Shown: positions 1 to 9,243 of the stretch, piece by piece | How positions within the stretch are numbered: the first letter of the stretch is position 1 | How the letters are laid out: the number at the start of each line of letters is the position of its first letter | Assembly (NCBI GenBank): GCA_002786025.1 | Contig: NHNW01000065.1 | Span: 124,001-188,000 of the forward strand | Length of the DNA: 64,000 nt | Direction: 5' to 3' | DNA from: Zasmidium citrigriseum | Lineage: Eukaryota; Ascomycota; Dothideomycetes; Mycosphaerellales; Mycosphaerellaceae | Notes under the pieces: model-generated | What the model saw: only the letters and a program-made list of their open reading frames with translations | Databases searched by the model: none | What the model was told of the DNA's origin: nothing | Position numbers and translations under genes: made by a program

Positions 1-566
1 AAAACGATCAGGACGATGGCATGGCCGAGGGCAAGTAGGTGCCAAGAAGCAAAGACAATGGACAGACCCATGCTTCCAAGTGAGATTAAGGCGGCGTAAA
101 GGAAGGCAATGATGGCGATGATAGTCGCTTCATGCATGCTGCCCAATGTCCGGGACGGATGAAAGTAGACAGTAATGGTGGCAACCATGTGCTTGCTGTC
201 CTGTCGATTTCCGAAGAGCTTCGAAATGGCCGGCACAAGCGTGGCCATACTCCCAAGCAGGTACGCAATCGAACATTTCAAAATGGCCAGTCCAGTTGGG
301 GATCGTGCGAAATCCCACGTTCCCTGTACTCGATCCCGGCATGATTCCCAGAAAAGCGTCGTTGATGACTTGTAGCGCTGGGTCTCGCTGATGTCGCCAC
401 TGGATGAAAGAAGCGGCTCTCGCTCGCCAGAAGAAGCACTCCTCGCACGGGCGCTGAGTCGTTGTGACGCATCGCGGAGAGTGAATTGTCGCTTCGACCT
501 CTCACCGGTCTTGGGCAGGATGAAGGTCGCCCGCCGCATCTGCTCGCTGGTGAGTAAATTCGCCAT
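1..566 (-). CDS. ArAE_2_N (DUF2422) membrane protein, N-terminal part, cut by window edge
   Basis: A frame that stays open from an ATG at 566 to the window edge gives 188 residues; the C-terminus lies to the left, outside the window. The start reads MANLLTSEQMRRATFILPKT, followed by a Ser/Arg-rich cytosolic stretch. From about residue 93 comes a segment resembling the fungal 'putative ER transporter, 6TM, N-terminal' family (ArAE_2_N), including LKCSIAYLLGSMATLVPAI and, further on, TITVYFHPSRTLGSMHEA, then hydrophobic helices near 145-188. Family members are multi-pass fungal proteins related to aromatic-acid exporters and brefeldin-A-sensitivity proteins; the substrate is unknown. The family call rests on recognised sequence style and membrane pattern, without a search. 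Confidence 0.7.
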   Translation of the reverse strand, partial: MANLLTSEQMRRATFILPKTGERSKRQFTLRDASQRLSARARSASSGEREPLLSSSGDISETQRYKSSTTLFWESCRDRVQGTWDFARSPTGLAILKCSIAYLLGSMATLVPAISKLFGNRQDSKHMVATITVYFHPSRTLGSMHEATIIAIIAFLYAALISLGSMGLSIVFASWHLLALGHAIVLIV

Positions 567-1324
567 AACGCCATGACAAGATGAAGTGGCAAGAAACTGG
601 GATGTAAAGCGATGGCTAGTCGAAAACAACCACGCTACGCATATCCCAGATCGCTGCCCGATGGGAAGCACATACCTTGCGGCCCCAGCGGTTCCTCGAC
701 ACGTCTCCATTCTGAGACGCGTTGGACGCCATCACAGCGTTCAGACACTTCGTCCACGCGCCTCATCGATGGATCCGGATGGCAGGTCGATGGAAACGAG
801 TGGAAAGAAGCAGCATGATGGTCGTGCAGTCGTGATGTGTTGTTGCGAATCCTTGGAAGCGTGGAAGGATCAGCGGGTGGAAGGCTTGGCCGGTCGGTGA
901 TGAGAGCATCAGTCCAGCGCAACAGGGATGTGGAATTGGTGCCACACAACGGCTGAATCACGAGTGCGGAGTGCATGCAGCTCGCATATAAATTCTAGAC
1001 CTCTCATTCCTTCGCCTCTTACTCCAACTTCATGTTCACCTCTTGATCTCTCGTCAATATGCCGCCAAGACCTGCCCAGCACGCGACGTCAGAATAAAGT
1101 TTCAGCTAAGGTTCTAATCAATCTTTGCTTAAGAATTCAATCTCGCCACGCCCTCATCTTGCTTGAGAAGTCACATCTCCCTCTCGACCTCTTTAGAAAG
1201 AATCATCTGACAAGCAAAGATGTGATGACTGCCTTTAAGCTATCCCCACTTATCCTTCATTTCTACCCGATCTTTACTTTTTGCGTAATAAATTGCATTC
1301 CCATTTCACGTCATCCCTCTCCTG
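567..1324. other. intergenic, upstream of the ArAE gene
   Basis: This 758-bp stretch lies upstream of the leftward ArAE gene and downstream of the next leftward gene. A plus-strand TATAAA at 987-992 has no recognisable gene to serve. The plus-strand reading frames here are not protein-like, and the one that runs into 1325-1494 is antisense to the neighbouring gene. I see no RNA gene or repeat. Confidence 0.5.
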
Positions 1325-1942
1325 CTACATGGGAACACAACACGGCATCCCCAAAGGCCCCGCCAAGAACCAGCTATCTCTATCATCTCTGCGATCCCTT
1401 TCCTCATCCTCCTCCTGCTCCTGCTCCTGCTCCTGTTCCTCCTTCGGTTCATAAGCACAAGTCCTCCTCCTCAAACTCTCCGAGGCCGTCTTGATAGCTA
1501 CACTCAAAACACTATCCTTCCTTTCAGCCTCTTCCTCCTCCTTCTCATCCTCCAAGTCCTCAACCTTAACCTCATTCCTCAGCGGACTGCCCCCAATTTT
1601 CCTCTCCCCAACCTTCTCCTCCTTCTCACCCGCCTGTCTAACCCCAAGTCCCCTAATCATACGACTCATCGCCTCAATATCCCAATTCACCTGCCGCCTC
1701 GATCGCTGCGGTCCCGATCCCCCGCCGAACGCCATTTCGAGAACATCGTGCAGGCTCTGGTAGACGTAGCACGTGGGGCACTCGGTTTCGAGCTTGGTCA
1801 GCAAGGTTGCTTTTCTGAGGCCTTTGCACGCGGGTCGCGGCGTGTTGTTCACTGTGAGGCGGGTGTGGGTGTGCCGGCAGCGGGAGAGGGTGACGGAGCG
1901 CTCGTGTGTGCAGCCGTAGCGGAGGATGAGGGTCTTGCACAT
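1325..1942 (-). CDS. uncharacterised small protein with N-terminal Cys/His motif and acidic tail
   Basis: A single 205-residue frame starts at an ATG (1942). The first 70 residues carry Cys and His spaced like a small metal-binding module: MCK near the start, GCTHERS near residue 10, SRCRHTHTR near 20, and ECPTC near 54. This is followed by a helical stretch and a highly charged Glu/Lys/Arg-rich half. Near residue 170 an EQ-dipeptide run is encoded by a hexanucleotide repeat (1415-1438). Many filamentous ascomycetes have small proteins that begin MCxxxxxxxxCxH; I do not know a function for them. The N-terminal half looks convincingly coding, while the exact 3' end is less certain because the C-terminus is low in complexity. 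Confidence 0.6.
   Translation of the reverse strand: MCKTLILRYGCTHERSVTLSRCRHTHTRLTVNNTPRPACKGLRKATLLTKLETECPTCYVYQSLHDVLEMAFGGGSGPQRSRRQVNWDIEAMSRMIRGLGVRQAGEKEEKVGERKIGGSPLRNEVKVEDLEDEKEEEEAERKDSVLSVAIKTASESLRRRTCAYEPKEEQEQEQEQEEDEERDRRDDRDSWFLAGPLGMPCCVPM
1415..1438. repeat. coding hexanucleotide microsatellite (CTGCTC)4
   Basis: Three exact copies of CTGCTC and one CTGTTC lie in tandem inside the leftward gene and encode alternating Gln-Glu. Six-base unit changes would keep the frame, so length variation between strains would be tolerated. Confidence 0.85.
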
Positions 1943-2451
1943 GGTCGCTCTTGTGATTGAGCAGTCGCAACTGCTTTGACGCTTCTGCCCTGGTCGATGC
2001 TCTTGCTTGTCTTGCTGGTCTTGCTGGTGTGTCGCTACTGGTATGCTGATGATGGTATAGGAGATTGAGAAGTTTCAACGAGGTATGCGCTGTGTATCAT
2101 CTTGTCTCTTGTCGATAGCATGGGATGGACAAAGTCGCAAACGTCTCAGCATCAGAAACATCACGCAGTATTGCATTGTGTGTTGAAATCTTGGCACGTT
2201 GATGTGATGATCCCATCGTACCAAGAAAGCCTTGTACCAAGCATACCACATCCAATGACAACCCTATAGCAGGTAATCAGCAACCTCACCATTGCTTTAT
2301 CCTGCCAACCCGAGAACGACAATCGAAGATGGAAATTAGAGATCAGATAACGCAAGGCCGGAATACCCGCTTCGACCAAAATATCAGACGACTATACAAA
2401 GGATGCCTTAAGGCACACAACGCTCAAAATTAACCCCCTACCCCTGGCTTC
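1943..2451. other. intergenic between two leftward genes
   Basis: These 509 bp hold the promoter of the small Cys-motif gene and the 3' flank of the next one. I see no convincing reading frame, RNA gene or strong repeat. Confidence 0.5.
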
Positions 2452-3543
2452 CTACATCGACCCCGTCTGCAACTTAACCCTCGCAGCCCTCAAACTCCTC
2501 ATAAACTCATCCGCCTTCTCCCTCAACTCCCCCAATCCCTCAAAAGCAGGCCCCTTCTTCCCCAAATCGCCCTCCTCCAAAGTGGCCAGCGCTGAAGAAC
2601 TCGCGCTCTTGCGCAGAACAGGCTTCTCCTCCTTCTCCGGACTCGGTGGGTTCGCGCCGAGAGGAGACGGGATCAAGGGGATCTGGCCTGAGGAACGACG
2701 TTTGCGGCGCTTGGCGGATTGCAGGAGGTCGTCCATGGAGGGGGCGGCGGTGTCGGGCTCCAAAGGTGATGGGTTACTTTGTGCGGTGGATTTGGACGGC
2801 GCGAGTGGGACCAGGTAATCTGGCGATGCCGGGTTGGAGATGGAGAGGAGGATATCGTCAAAAGAAGTCTTCGGCTCCTCCTTCACCACGGCCAGGGGTT
2901 CCTCTTCCTTCGTCGTCGACGGCACAACCGTCGTCGTAGTCTTCGGCGTCTGCACCCCAAACTGCTTCCCCCAACGACACTCACTCGGATAATCACACCT
3001 CACCCAACAATCCTTCTTCCCCTCCTTCTCCCTCCCCCTAGCCCACGCACCACTAAACCACCTCCCCTCCTCCATCGTCCCCAATCCCAACCCCTCCTCC
3101 ACCCACATCAACGCCTCCGCAGCCTCAACCTGCTCCCTCAACCCCCGTCTCCAACACCCCCAAGCCTTCCACCCCTGATAATCAAACTCACTAGCACAAG
3201 CCTGATGCCGCACAACTTTCTTGTAATTATGTTTCTTGCTCCGTTTGATCACCGTGGATCCCGCGCAGAAGAAGTGTCCGTCGTCGAGACAGCGGCGGGT
3301 CACGCCGAGTTGGTAGACGCGGTTGCAGCGGTGGCATTGCCAGAGCCAGTGCAGGGGTTCTGGTGGTGGGGGGAGGAGGGCGGCTGTAGCCGTGAGTTTT
3401 GCGGTGCGGTCGGTTGTGGTTTGGGTGTGTTTGGGTGGCGAGAAGGCGGGTGTTATGGGGAGGAGGGGCGAGAAGGGCGTTGGTGGGATCGCGAGGAAGG
3501 AGGATTTGTAGGGTGTTGGGGAGATTGTTAGTTGTCGAGGCAT
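2452..3543 (-). CDS. uncharacterised protein with zinc-ribbon-like Cys cluster
   Basis: The ATG at 3543 gives 363 residues beginning MPRQLTISPTPYKSSFLAI. The frame is open further up to 3720, but that extension is His/Arg/Ile-rich and encoded by a GAT/ATG microsatellite, so I prefer the internal start. Near residues 65-115 the protein contains LWQCHRCNRVYQLGVTRRC, then DGHFFCAG and RHQACASEFDYQGW, which looks like a compact metal-binding fold. A Trp-rich middle with DCWVRCDYPSECRWG follows, then a disordered Ser/Pro/Lys tail. I recognise the style of conserved fungal hypothetical proteins but no named domain, so no function is assigned. Confidence 0.65.
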   Translation of the reverse strand: MPRQLTISPTPYKSSFLAIPPTPFSPLLPITPAFSPPKHTQTTTDRTAKLTATAALLPPPPEPLHWLWQCHRCNRVYQLGVTRRCLDDGHFFCAGSTVIKRSKKHNYKKVVRHQACASEFDYQGWKAWGCWRRGLREQVEAAEALMWVEEGLGLGTMEEGRWFSGAWARGREKEGKKDCWVRCDYPSECRWGKQFGVQTPKTTTTVVPSTTKEEEPLAVVKEEPKTSFDDILLSISNPASPDYLVPLAPSKSTAQSNPSPLEPDTAAPSMDDLLQSAKRRKRRSSGQIPLIPSPLGANPPSPEKEEKPVLRKSASSSALATLEEGDLGKKGPAFEGLGELREKADEFMRSLRAARVKLQTGSM

Positions 3544-4239
3544 TGTGTTTTCGATCTTTCCTTCTTCTTTTCCCGGAATTCGCTGACGACGATGATGAAT
3601 GATGATGATGAAAAGACGAAGACCGGCTTCGTGTCGATGCTCTTGCTCGTGCTGGTGGTGTTTAAGAGAGCGAAAAGATCTTCGTCGTCGGACACAGTCC
3701 TTCAACCTGGTGTAGTGCAAAGAGCGTGAGAGACAGGGAGGAAGAAGAGAATGGTGGCGGTAGTGTCAAGAGGGAATACTGTCTCACTGACAATCAGCTG
3801 CGACATTGCACATTTCGCATTGCTAATCTCACTGTACAAAGCCCGTGTGCTGTACGAGCGACTCTCACGTGGACTGCTTTGTCTCGGAAGTGAGGTTTAT
3901 TTGTTTGTTCTTGAAGTCTGGCCGCCACTTGGACTCTACTCCAACTGTCTCTTTATCATGGTCAGATTTGCGGACGGGCGTAATGATGGCTGCTGTCATC
4001 ATGAAATGAGTCGGAGCTTATCCAAATCTTTCTGCCAGCTTTCTCATAGATTGAGCTGCTGCCGCGTCCCGGTCGTTCCCATTATAAGATGGTCGAGTAG
4101 TAATATCGTGGAACGGCAGCGACGACATGTCGTGCATCGGAGGCGAAGGGCGGGAGAGGCTCGCCGCAGCAGCCTTTGTTCTCCAACAGGATCCGTCCCG
4201 GCAGACAGCGTAGCCATAGCCGACAAAGGCTCACACATC
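3544..4239. other. intergenic, promoter of leftward gene
   Basis: This 696-bp stretch lies between the start of the Cys-cluster gene and the 3' end of the sorting-nexin gene. A GAT/ATG-rich microsatellite lies near 3588-3612. A 269-codon plus-strand frame spans 3751-4560, but its second half is antisense to the sorting-nexin C-terminus and its composition is not protein-like. Confidence 0.5.
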
Positions 4240-7200
4240 TCATTGCGTCACAACTCTCAGAGCCTGGAGCATCAACCCAAAAATCAAGCCCCGACTCACT
4301 TCCGGCACTTGAAGGCAATCAAATACCTTGCCAAGTGCTTCTCCGCTTGCGGCTGCGCCCATGACACTGGTCAAAGCTTGAGGCATGCCCTTCGTGACCA
4401 AAAGTCTACGAGCCTTGATTCGAAGCTCTTCTTTCTGCTCGTCTGTCTTCTCTGGAAAGTCCCGCTTCCAGGCTTCCATTTCCTCGGGTGTGGGCAATGT
4501 GTTCTCACGCAGCTTGAGGATATGATGTGCGAGTCCTGTGTCGCTGAGATTCGATTCTAGCAACGAGGTCTGAAGGAGGTCCTTTATTGACGCGAGTTGA
4601 GGATTTCCTGGCCGTAGCAGGAAGGTCTTGGCTGCGGTGAGAAGTGTCCGGCGGATCTGCCAAGCACCAGACAGTGTGTAGAGTTGGGTGATTACCGCAA
4701 ACATGATCTCCATAGCCACAGCTGCCTCTCTTTCGGACAAAGGCTGCTTGGGCTGCTCTTCTGCCTTGATTTGTTTTGGAGGCTGTCGAGTCACGGTGGG
4801 CTGCTCCTCTCGCGTAATTGATTGAGATAGCCTTTCGTTCAGATTGGTCGATCGAAAAGTGTCAATGCTATTTCGGCCGGGCGACGTCGGCGAGTCGTAG
4901 TCCGCAGGCATCTCAGATGGAGGCGGTGGCAAATTCATAGTCTCGTCAAGCGACAGTTCTTTCGGAGGCAGTGATGCAGTCGATCTTGACGGCGAAGCAC
5001 TCTCAGGGGCCCCATTCTCGTTCTGGCCAATGCTGCTAGCTGGCCTGCTGAGCGCTGCGCTGGGTCTTGGCTTAGTCTCTGCACTTGCCGTAGAGTATGC
5101 ACTTCCTCGACGCTCCTCTTGAATAGGTTGTGGCATAGTCCGCAATGAATCCTGGCTCGCTCGTCCAGCGCTTATCGAGGGCGAGTAGCTGTCAGTCATG
5201 GAGAGGTGCTTGGGTCTTTCGTTGACTTCCAGGCTGGAGTTCGTCGTAGTTCTGGTCAAGTTTGTCTGCGAGGTGCTTGGTTTCTTGCCAGCTCCAACGA
5301 GTCCTGCCACGCCACCAATTACGGCCTTGCCGCCACCAGCGACCCCACCGGCGACCTGCTTGGGTGCTTTGGTCAATACATTGAACATATCACCACCGAT
5401 CTTGCCAAAGGCATCGGGAGTAGGCCACCCAAATCCCTTCTGAGAACCGTTGGGGGACTTGCTGAGTGCCTGGTCTTTATCGAGAAACCGCTTCATGCCC
5501 TCACTCTCGGCCAGTGGTTGAAAGCGTACTGCATCTGTCAGGTATCGCTCCAACTCATTGCGCAAGTTCGGTTTCGTGTTGGTCTTCCACTTTGGTAGCT
5601 CGGCATGAGTCTCATTGAACGGCACGCCGGTGATAACAGCAATGCGTTTGAGGACTTCATGCAGCGTTTCAAAGTCGACATACTTTCTCACAATCATCCA
5701 ACCTGGGAATGCGGAGGAAGATGGCTCGATTTGGATGAGATAATCGAAGGTTGGCTTGGCCTTGATCGATGTCCGCTCACCGGGAATACTGTCATCGTGG
5801 ATGGAGATATTAGCATTGTGAAGCGTCAACGATCCAGACTGGGGCCGTGGTAAAGGTCTACCAGGGCTTTCCGTGAGCGCAGTGGGCTGGGCCTGCGGCA
5901 CCAGTTGGTCGAAACTGGTGAATTGAGTATTTGGAGTGGTGGGTTGATCTTCAGAAGTTGAGCCGTCCATGGACGTCATTGACTCTTCCTCTACTCGATC
6001 TCGTCCGCTTTGACTTGACGATGGAGTTGGAGCACCCTGGGTAGCGCCATCAGAACTGTCCTCTGCCATGGTTGGTGTTGATCTTCGCTTCTCCTCTTCT
6101 GCCTTCTCTCTTTCAGCTTCGAATATCATCTCATTGATCTTTTCCACTTCTCGTTGCATGTCTTCTTCCATTGTCTGCTCCGCTCTGCTGGCCGTTCGTC
6201 GATGTGAATGGCCTGACCCTGGAATGTCTTTTATTATCTCAGCACTGCCAGTCTCTTTCCTACTTTGGACAACGTTCTCTTTTTGGGGTTCTTCCTTCAC
6301 GTTCTTTTTGGGCTCCGGCTGGGACCTGCCCTCCACACCAGCATCCACGATATCCATGACTTCTTTGGTCGTCTCCGACTCTTCCAGTCCATACACTATC
6401 CAATCGTTGATCCATTCGGGTTTCGAGCACATGTCGACAGTGTATCCAAGGACCAGCTGTGCGAACACTTCTTTCAAGAATATATGTACAGGAGGGCAGT
6501 TGTAAGACTTAGGATCCAAGTATGCCTGGAGAACATCTTCGGCAGCGTCTGACATCTTCGATTTCTGCGAGTCTTGATTCAGCATAGCGGATAAACTACT
6601 GTCCGGTTTGAATTCAAGATAGGTAGAGACAGCCTCCTCTGCCGGCTTGTTCGGGGAGGCGTTGAGCGCGGCGGAGAGTTCGGTCAGGAAGACGATCAGC
6701 ATGGAGCTGGCGTTACCCACGAAGTCCAGGAAGACATCGGCTGGACGCTTTCGTTCGAGATGGCCAGACAGAGACAAGACGAAGGCTGTGAATGTCCGTC
6801 TGCAAGCGGTTGGGAAGGTCTGCTCGCCGGGAATGGTCGCAGCGTACCAGTAATGCACGTAGTCCTTGATGACAGCATCGGTGAAAGTATTGAGGGCGGC
6901 GGAGGTCTCTGGCCCAAACTTCGAATAGTCCAGCGCCTGGTTCGCATAGACTTTGGTATCTTCAGTCTGGTCGTCAACCTGCTCTTTCCGCCTCCACTCC
7001 AGCACCCTCCTAGCCACATCCACCGCCGTTTCGCGCTGCCTCTCTTGATCCGCCCTCTTGGTGGTCTCGTCACGGTCGTCCCCTCTGATTCCTTCCCATG
7101 TCGCATGCAGCACTACACCACCCGCGACGCCGATTATGACCAGTCCGACCCTCCCTAGTACGAGATACGTCGTCGCTCCCAGTCCAGCCAGGCAGGCTCC

Positions 7201-7425
7201 GAGAGTTTCGTTGCTCGCATGTGAGAGGAAGTACAGCGCCCTGTCGGTCCATGATTGCCACGATGAGGATGCATTTACAGGTGCCGGCGGAGGAATGTTT
7301 GTCGGCGCATCGCTGTCGGTCTTCACGGATGGCTCGTCAATAGCTTCATCGTCCCGAACGGCGACAAGGGTGTTCGGCCCAGGCTGGGACGCGGGGGCGG
7401 CGGGCTCGGCGGTGGTCTCATCCAT
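4240..7425 (-). CDS. PXA-PX-Nexin_C sorting-nexin-like membrane protein
   Basis: A single-exon gene of 1061 residues whose first true ATG is at 7425; the frame is open two codons earlier but starts with TTG. Visible order: acidic N-terminus, hydrophobic hairpin at about 50-100 (GATTYLVLGRVGLVIIGVAG), PXA domain about 165-345, a long Ser/Glu/Lys-rich linker, PX phosphoinositide-binding domain about 555-660 (TFDYLIQIEPSSSAFPGWMI and LRNELERYL), a Gly/Ala-rich amphipathic stretch, and the Nexin_C domain from about 900 to the end (KGMPQAL, VFDCLQ). This matches the Mdm1/SNX13-SNX19 class, which anchors in the ER and contacts the vacuole or endosome, but I see no RGS domain between PXA and PX. The promoter is shared with tyrosyl-tRNA synthetase. 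Confidence 0.85.
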   Translation of the reverse strand: MDETTAEPAAPASQPGPNTLVAVRDDEAIDEPSVKTDSDAPTNIPPPAPVNASSSWQSWTDRALYFLSHASNETLGACLAGLGATTYLVLGRVGLVIIGVAGGVVLHATWEGIRGDDRDETTKRADQERQRETAVDVARRVLEWRRKEQVDDQTEDTKVYANQALDYSKFGPETSAALNTFTDAVIKDYVHYWYAATIPGEQTFPTACRRTFTAFVLSLSGHLERKRPADVFLDFVGNASSMLIVFLTELSAALNASPNKPAEEAVSTYLEFKPDSSLSAMLNQDSQKSKMSDAAEDVLQAYLDPKSYNCPPVHIFLKEVFAQLVLGYTVDMCSKPEWINDWIVYGLEESETTKEVMDIVDAGVEGRSQPEPKKNVKEEPQKENVVQSRKETGSAEIIKDIPGSGHSHRRTASRAEQTMEEDMQREVEKINEMIFEAEREKAEEEKRRSTPTMAEDSSDGATQGAPTPSSSQSGRDRVEEESMTSMDGSTSEDQPTTPNTQFTSFDQLVPQAQPTALTESPGRPLPRPQSGSLTLHNANISIHDDSIPGERTSIKAKPTFDYLIQIEPSSSAFPGWMIVRKYVDFETLHEVLKRIAVITGVPFNETHAELPKWKTNTKPNLRNELERYLTDAVRFQPLAESEGMKRFLDKDQALSKSPNGSQKGFGWPTPDAFGKIGGDMFNVLTKAPKQVAGGVAGGGKAVIGGVAGLVGAGKKPSTSQTNLTRTTTNSSLEVNERPKHLSMTDSYSPSISAGRASQDSLRTMPQPIQEERRGSAYSTASAETKPRPSAALSRPASSIGQNENGAPESASPSRSTASLPPKELSLDETMNLPPPPSEMPADYDSPTSPGRNSIDTFRSTNLNERLSQSITREEQPTVTRQPPKQIKAEEQPKQPLSEREAAVAMEIMFAVITQLYTLSGAWQIRRTLLTAAKTFLLRPGNPQLASIKDLLQTSLLESNLSDTGLAHHILKLRENTLPTPEEMEAWKRDFPEKTDEQKEELRIKARRLLVTKGMPQALTSVMGAAASGEALGKVFDCLQVPEVSRGLIFGLMLQALRVVTQ

Positions 7426-7742
7426 TGTCAACCGGTGTATGTACTGCGTTCATAGCGGAGGTATCATGTTAGCTAATACTTCGTGCAGTGTCCCTGATGC
7501 GCGAGTTCATGTCAGAGTCGCGTGGGCCCGTCGTCAGCAGCGGCAGGGATCGCCCGGCCACTTCCTCACATCCCTGTCGCTCCCCAGAACTTTATTTTGG
7601 CGAGTCGCTGCATGACTCTTGCGACCACTTCACCACTTCATTTCGCCGAAACATCAGACCAAAACAAAGACATTGCTCATTGTGGACTGCCATATCACGA
7701 CTCTTCAGAACAAAGGAAGCACCAATAGACGAAAAGTTCACC
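7426..7742. promoter_or_regulatory. divergent promoter between PX-domain gene and TYS1
   Basis: These 317 bp separate two head-to-head housekeeping genes and so must hold both promoters and both 5' leaders. No strong TATA element is visible, which fits constitutive genes. Confidence 0.55.
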
Positions 7743-9029
7743 ATGGCGGACAGCAATGGCGCTCCCGGAGCGAATCTCTCGGCGGCAGAAAAGTACAACC
7801 TCATCAGCAACAACCTGCAAGAAGTTCTGAACAAGGAGATCATCGAAGAAGTCCTCAACAAGAATGAGCGCCCGCTACGGATCTACTGGGGAACTGCCAC
7901 CACCGGAAAGCCCCATTGCGGCTACTTCGTGCCCATGCTCAAGATCGCAGAGTTCTTGGCGGCCGGCTGCAATGTCAAGATCCTGCTCGCAGACGTCCAC
8001 GGCTTCCTCGACAATCTGAAGGCACCCATTGAGCTCGTCGACCAGAGAGCCAAGTACTACCGGACATGTATCCGAGAGGCATTGAAGGCGGTCGGTGTCG
8101 ATATTTCGAGATTGGAGTTTGTGCTGGGTTCGGAGTACCAGACGACGGGCGAGAGTGGCGCTAAGTACTTCATGGATCTACTTCGCCTCAGCACGTCTGT
8201 CTCTGGTCATGATGCCACCAAGGCTGGCTCAGAAGTCGTCAAGCAGGTCGATAGCCCTCCACTGTCGTCGCAAATCTACCCTCTCATGCAAGCTCTCGAC
8301 GAGGAGTACCTTGGCGTCGACGCCCAATTCGGCGGTGTCGACCAGCGCAAGATCTTTACACTCGCAGTGGAAGCTCTTCCACGTATCGGCTTCCAAAAGC
8401 GTGCCCATCTCATGAACCCACTCATCCCAGGTCTTCAAGAAGGTGGCAAGATGAGCAGCTCAGACCCTAACTCCAAGATCGACCTCATCGACCCACCAGA
8501 GCTCGTCAAGAAGAAGTTCAACAAAGCCTTCTGCCCGCCTAAGCAGATAGAAGGCAACGGTGTCATGAGCTTCGTCGAATACGTCCTTCTCCCCGCATCA
8601 GCACTCAAGAACAATGGCACGCCCAAGTTCGTTGTCCCACGCCGGGACGCCGAAACCCTTGAGTACTCCGACATCAAGAAGATTCACGAAGACTACCTCG
8701 CCGATATACTTCAGCCACAAGCGCTCAAGCCGGCCGCCACTGAAGCCCTTCTCGAAATCCTCCAACCCATCCGCAAGGCCTTCGAAGACAGCAAAGAATG
8801 GCAAGAGACCGAGCAAAAGGCTTACCCACCACCACCCGCACCGCCGAAAAAGCAGAAGAAGGAGAAGAACCTCGGCTCGAGATTCCCTGGCAACAAGCCC
8901 GCCAACGGCGCCATTGAAGCCAAGCCTGACGGCCACGTCGAGGGCCCTGGTGCGCAGGAGGCGAGCGTGGGTAAGACGACAGAGGAGGCGATGAGTAAGC
9001 TGAGCGTCAACGAGAGCGGCAAGGCATAG
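7743..9029 (+). CDS. TYS1: tyrosyl-tRNA synthetase, cytoplasmic
   Basis: 428 residues start at an ATG in a near-perfect CACCATGGCG context. This class I synthetase charges tRNA-Tyr. The Rossmann core begins near residue 40 with RIYWGTATTGKPHCGYF, whose PHCGY is the HIGH-type signature of eukaryotic and archaeal TyrRS. KILLADVHGFLDNL and the tyrosine/tRNA-binding region follow, then GGVDQRKIFTLA and KMSSSDP, the KMSKS-type loop. The C-terminus carries a Lys/Pro-rich linker and a short tail, about the length of yeast Tys1. No intron is needed. The long upstream extension of the open frame is 5' leader and not part of the protein. Confidence 0.96.
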   Translation: MADSNGAPGANLSAAEKYNLISNNLQEVLNKEIIEEVLNKNERPLRIYWGTATTGKPHCGYFVPMLKIAEFLAAGCNVKILLADVHGFLDNLKAPIELVDQRAKYYRTCIREALKAVGVDISRLEFVLGSEYQTTGESGAKYFMDLLRLSTSVSGHDATKAGSEVVKQVDSPPLSSQIYPLMQALDEEYLGVDAQFGGVDQRKIFTLAVEALPRIGFQKRAHLMNPLIPGLQEGGKMSSSDPNSKIDLIDPPELVKKKFNKAFCPPKQIEGNGVMSFVEYVLLPASALKNNGTPKFVVPRRDAETLEYSDIKKIHEDYLADILQPQALKPAATEALLEILQPIRKAFEDSKEWQETEQKAYPPPPAPPKKQKKEKNLGSRFPGNKPANGAIEAKPDGHVEGPGAQEASVGKTTEEAMSKLSVNESGKA

Positions 9030-9243
9030 CAATTATGGCTAGATCTGAATGAAACGAAAAGTCGGGACGACAGGTGTTTACGCTGTAGAAGGAATTACGA
9101 AATAAAAAAGTCGATTGATGCTGCAACGCGTTCTGGCTTCACTCTCTCCTTTAATAATCTTGGCTTTTCGAATTACAGTCGCCCATTACCACGTCGTCCG
9201 CCCAACCACGCTCTCGATCCATCCCAGACTCCGCGAAATGCAA

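Noticed and set aside
928..1494. 188-codon plus-strand frame
   Set aside because: Its end overlaps the low-complexity tail of the leftward Cys-motif gene, and the rest has no protein-like pattern.
3544..3720. N-terminal extension of the Cys-cluster protein
   Set aside because: The extra 59 residues are encoded partly by a GAT/ATG microsatellite and are His/Ile/Arg-rich. The ATG at 3543 gives a more natural start.
3751..4560. 269-codon plus-strand open frame
   Set aside because: Its second half is antisense to the Nexin_C region and the composition is Cys/Ser/Arg-rich and unlike a real protein.
7488..7742. upstream extension of the tyrosyl-tRNA synthetase frame
   Set aside because: It lacks an in-frame ATG at its beginning, is unlike any TyrRS N-terminus, and the CACCATGGCG at 7743 matches the expected start.
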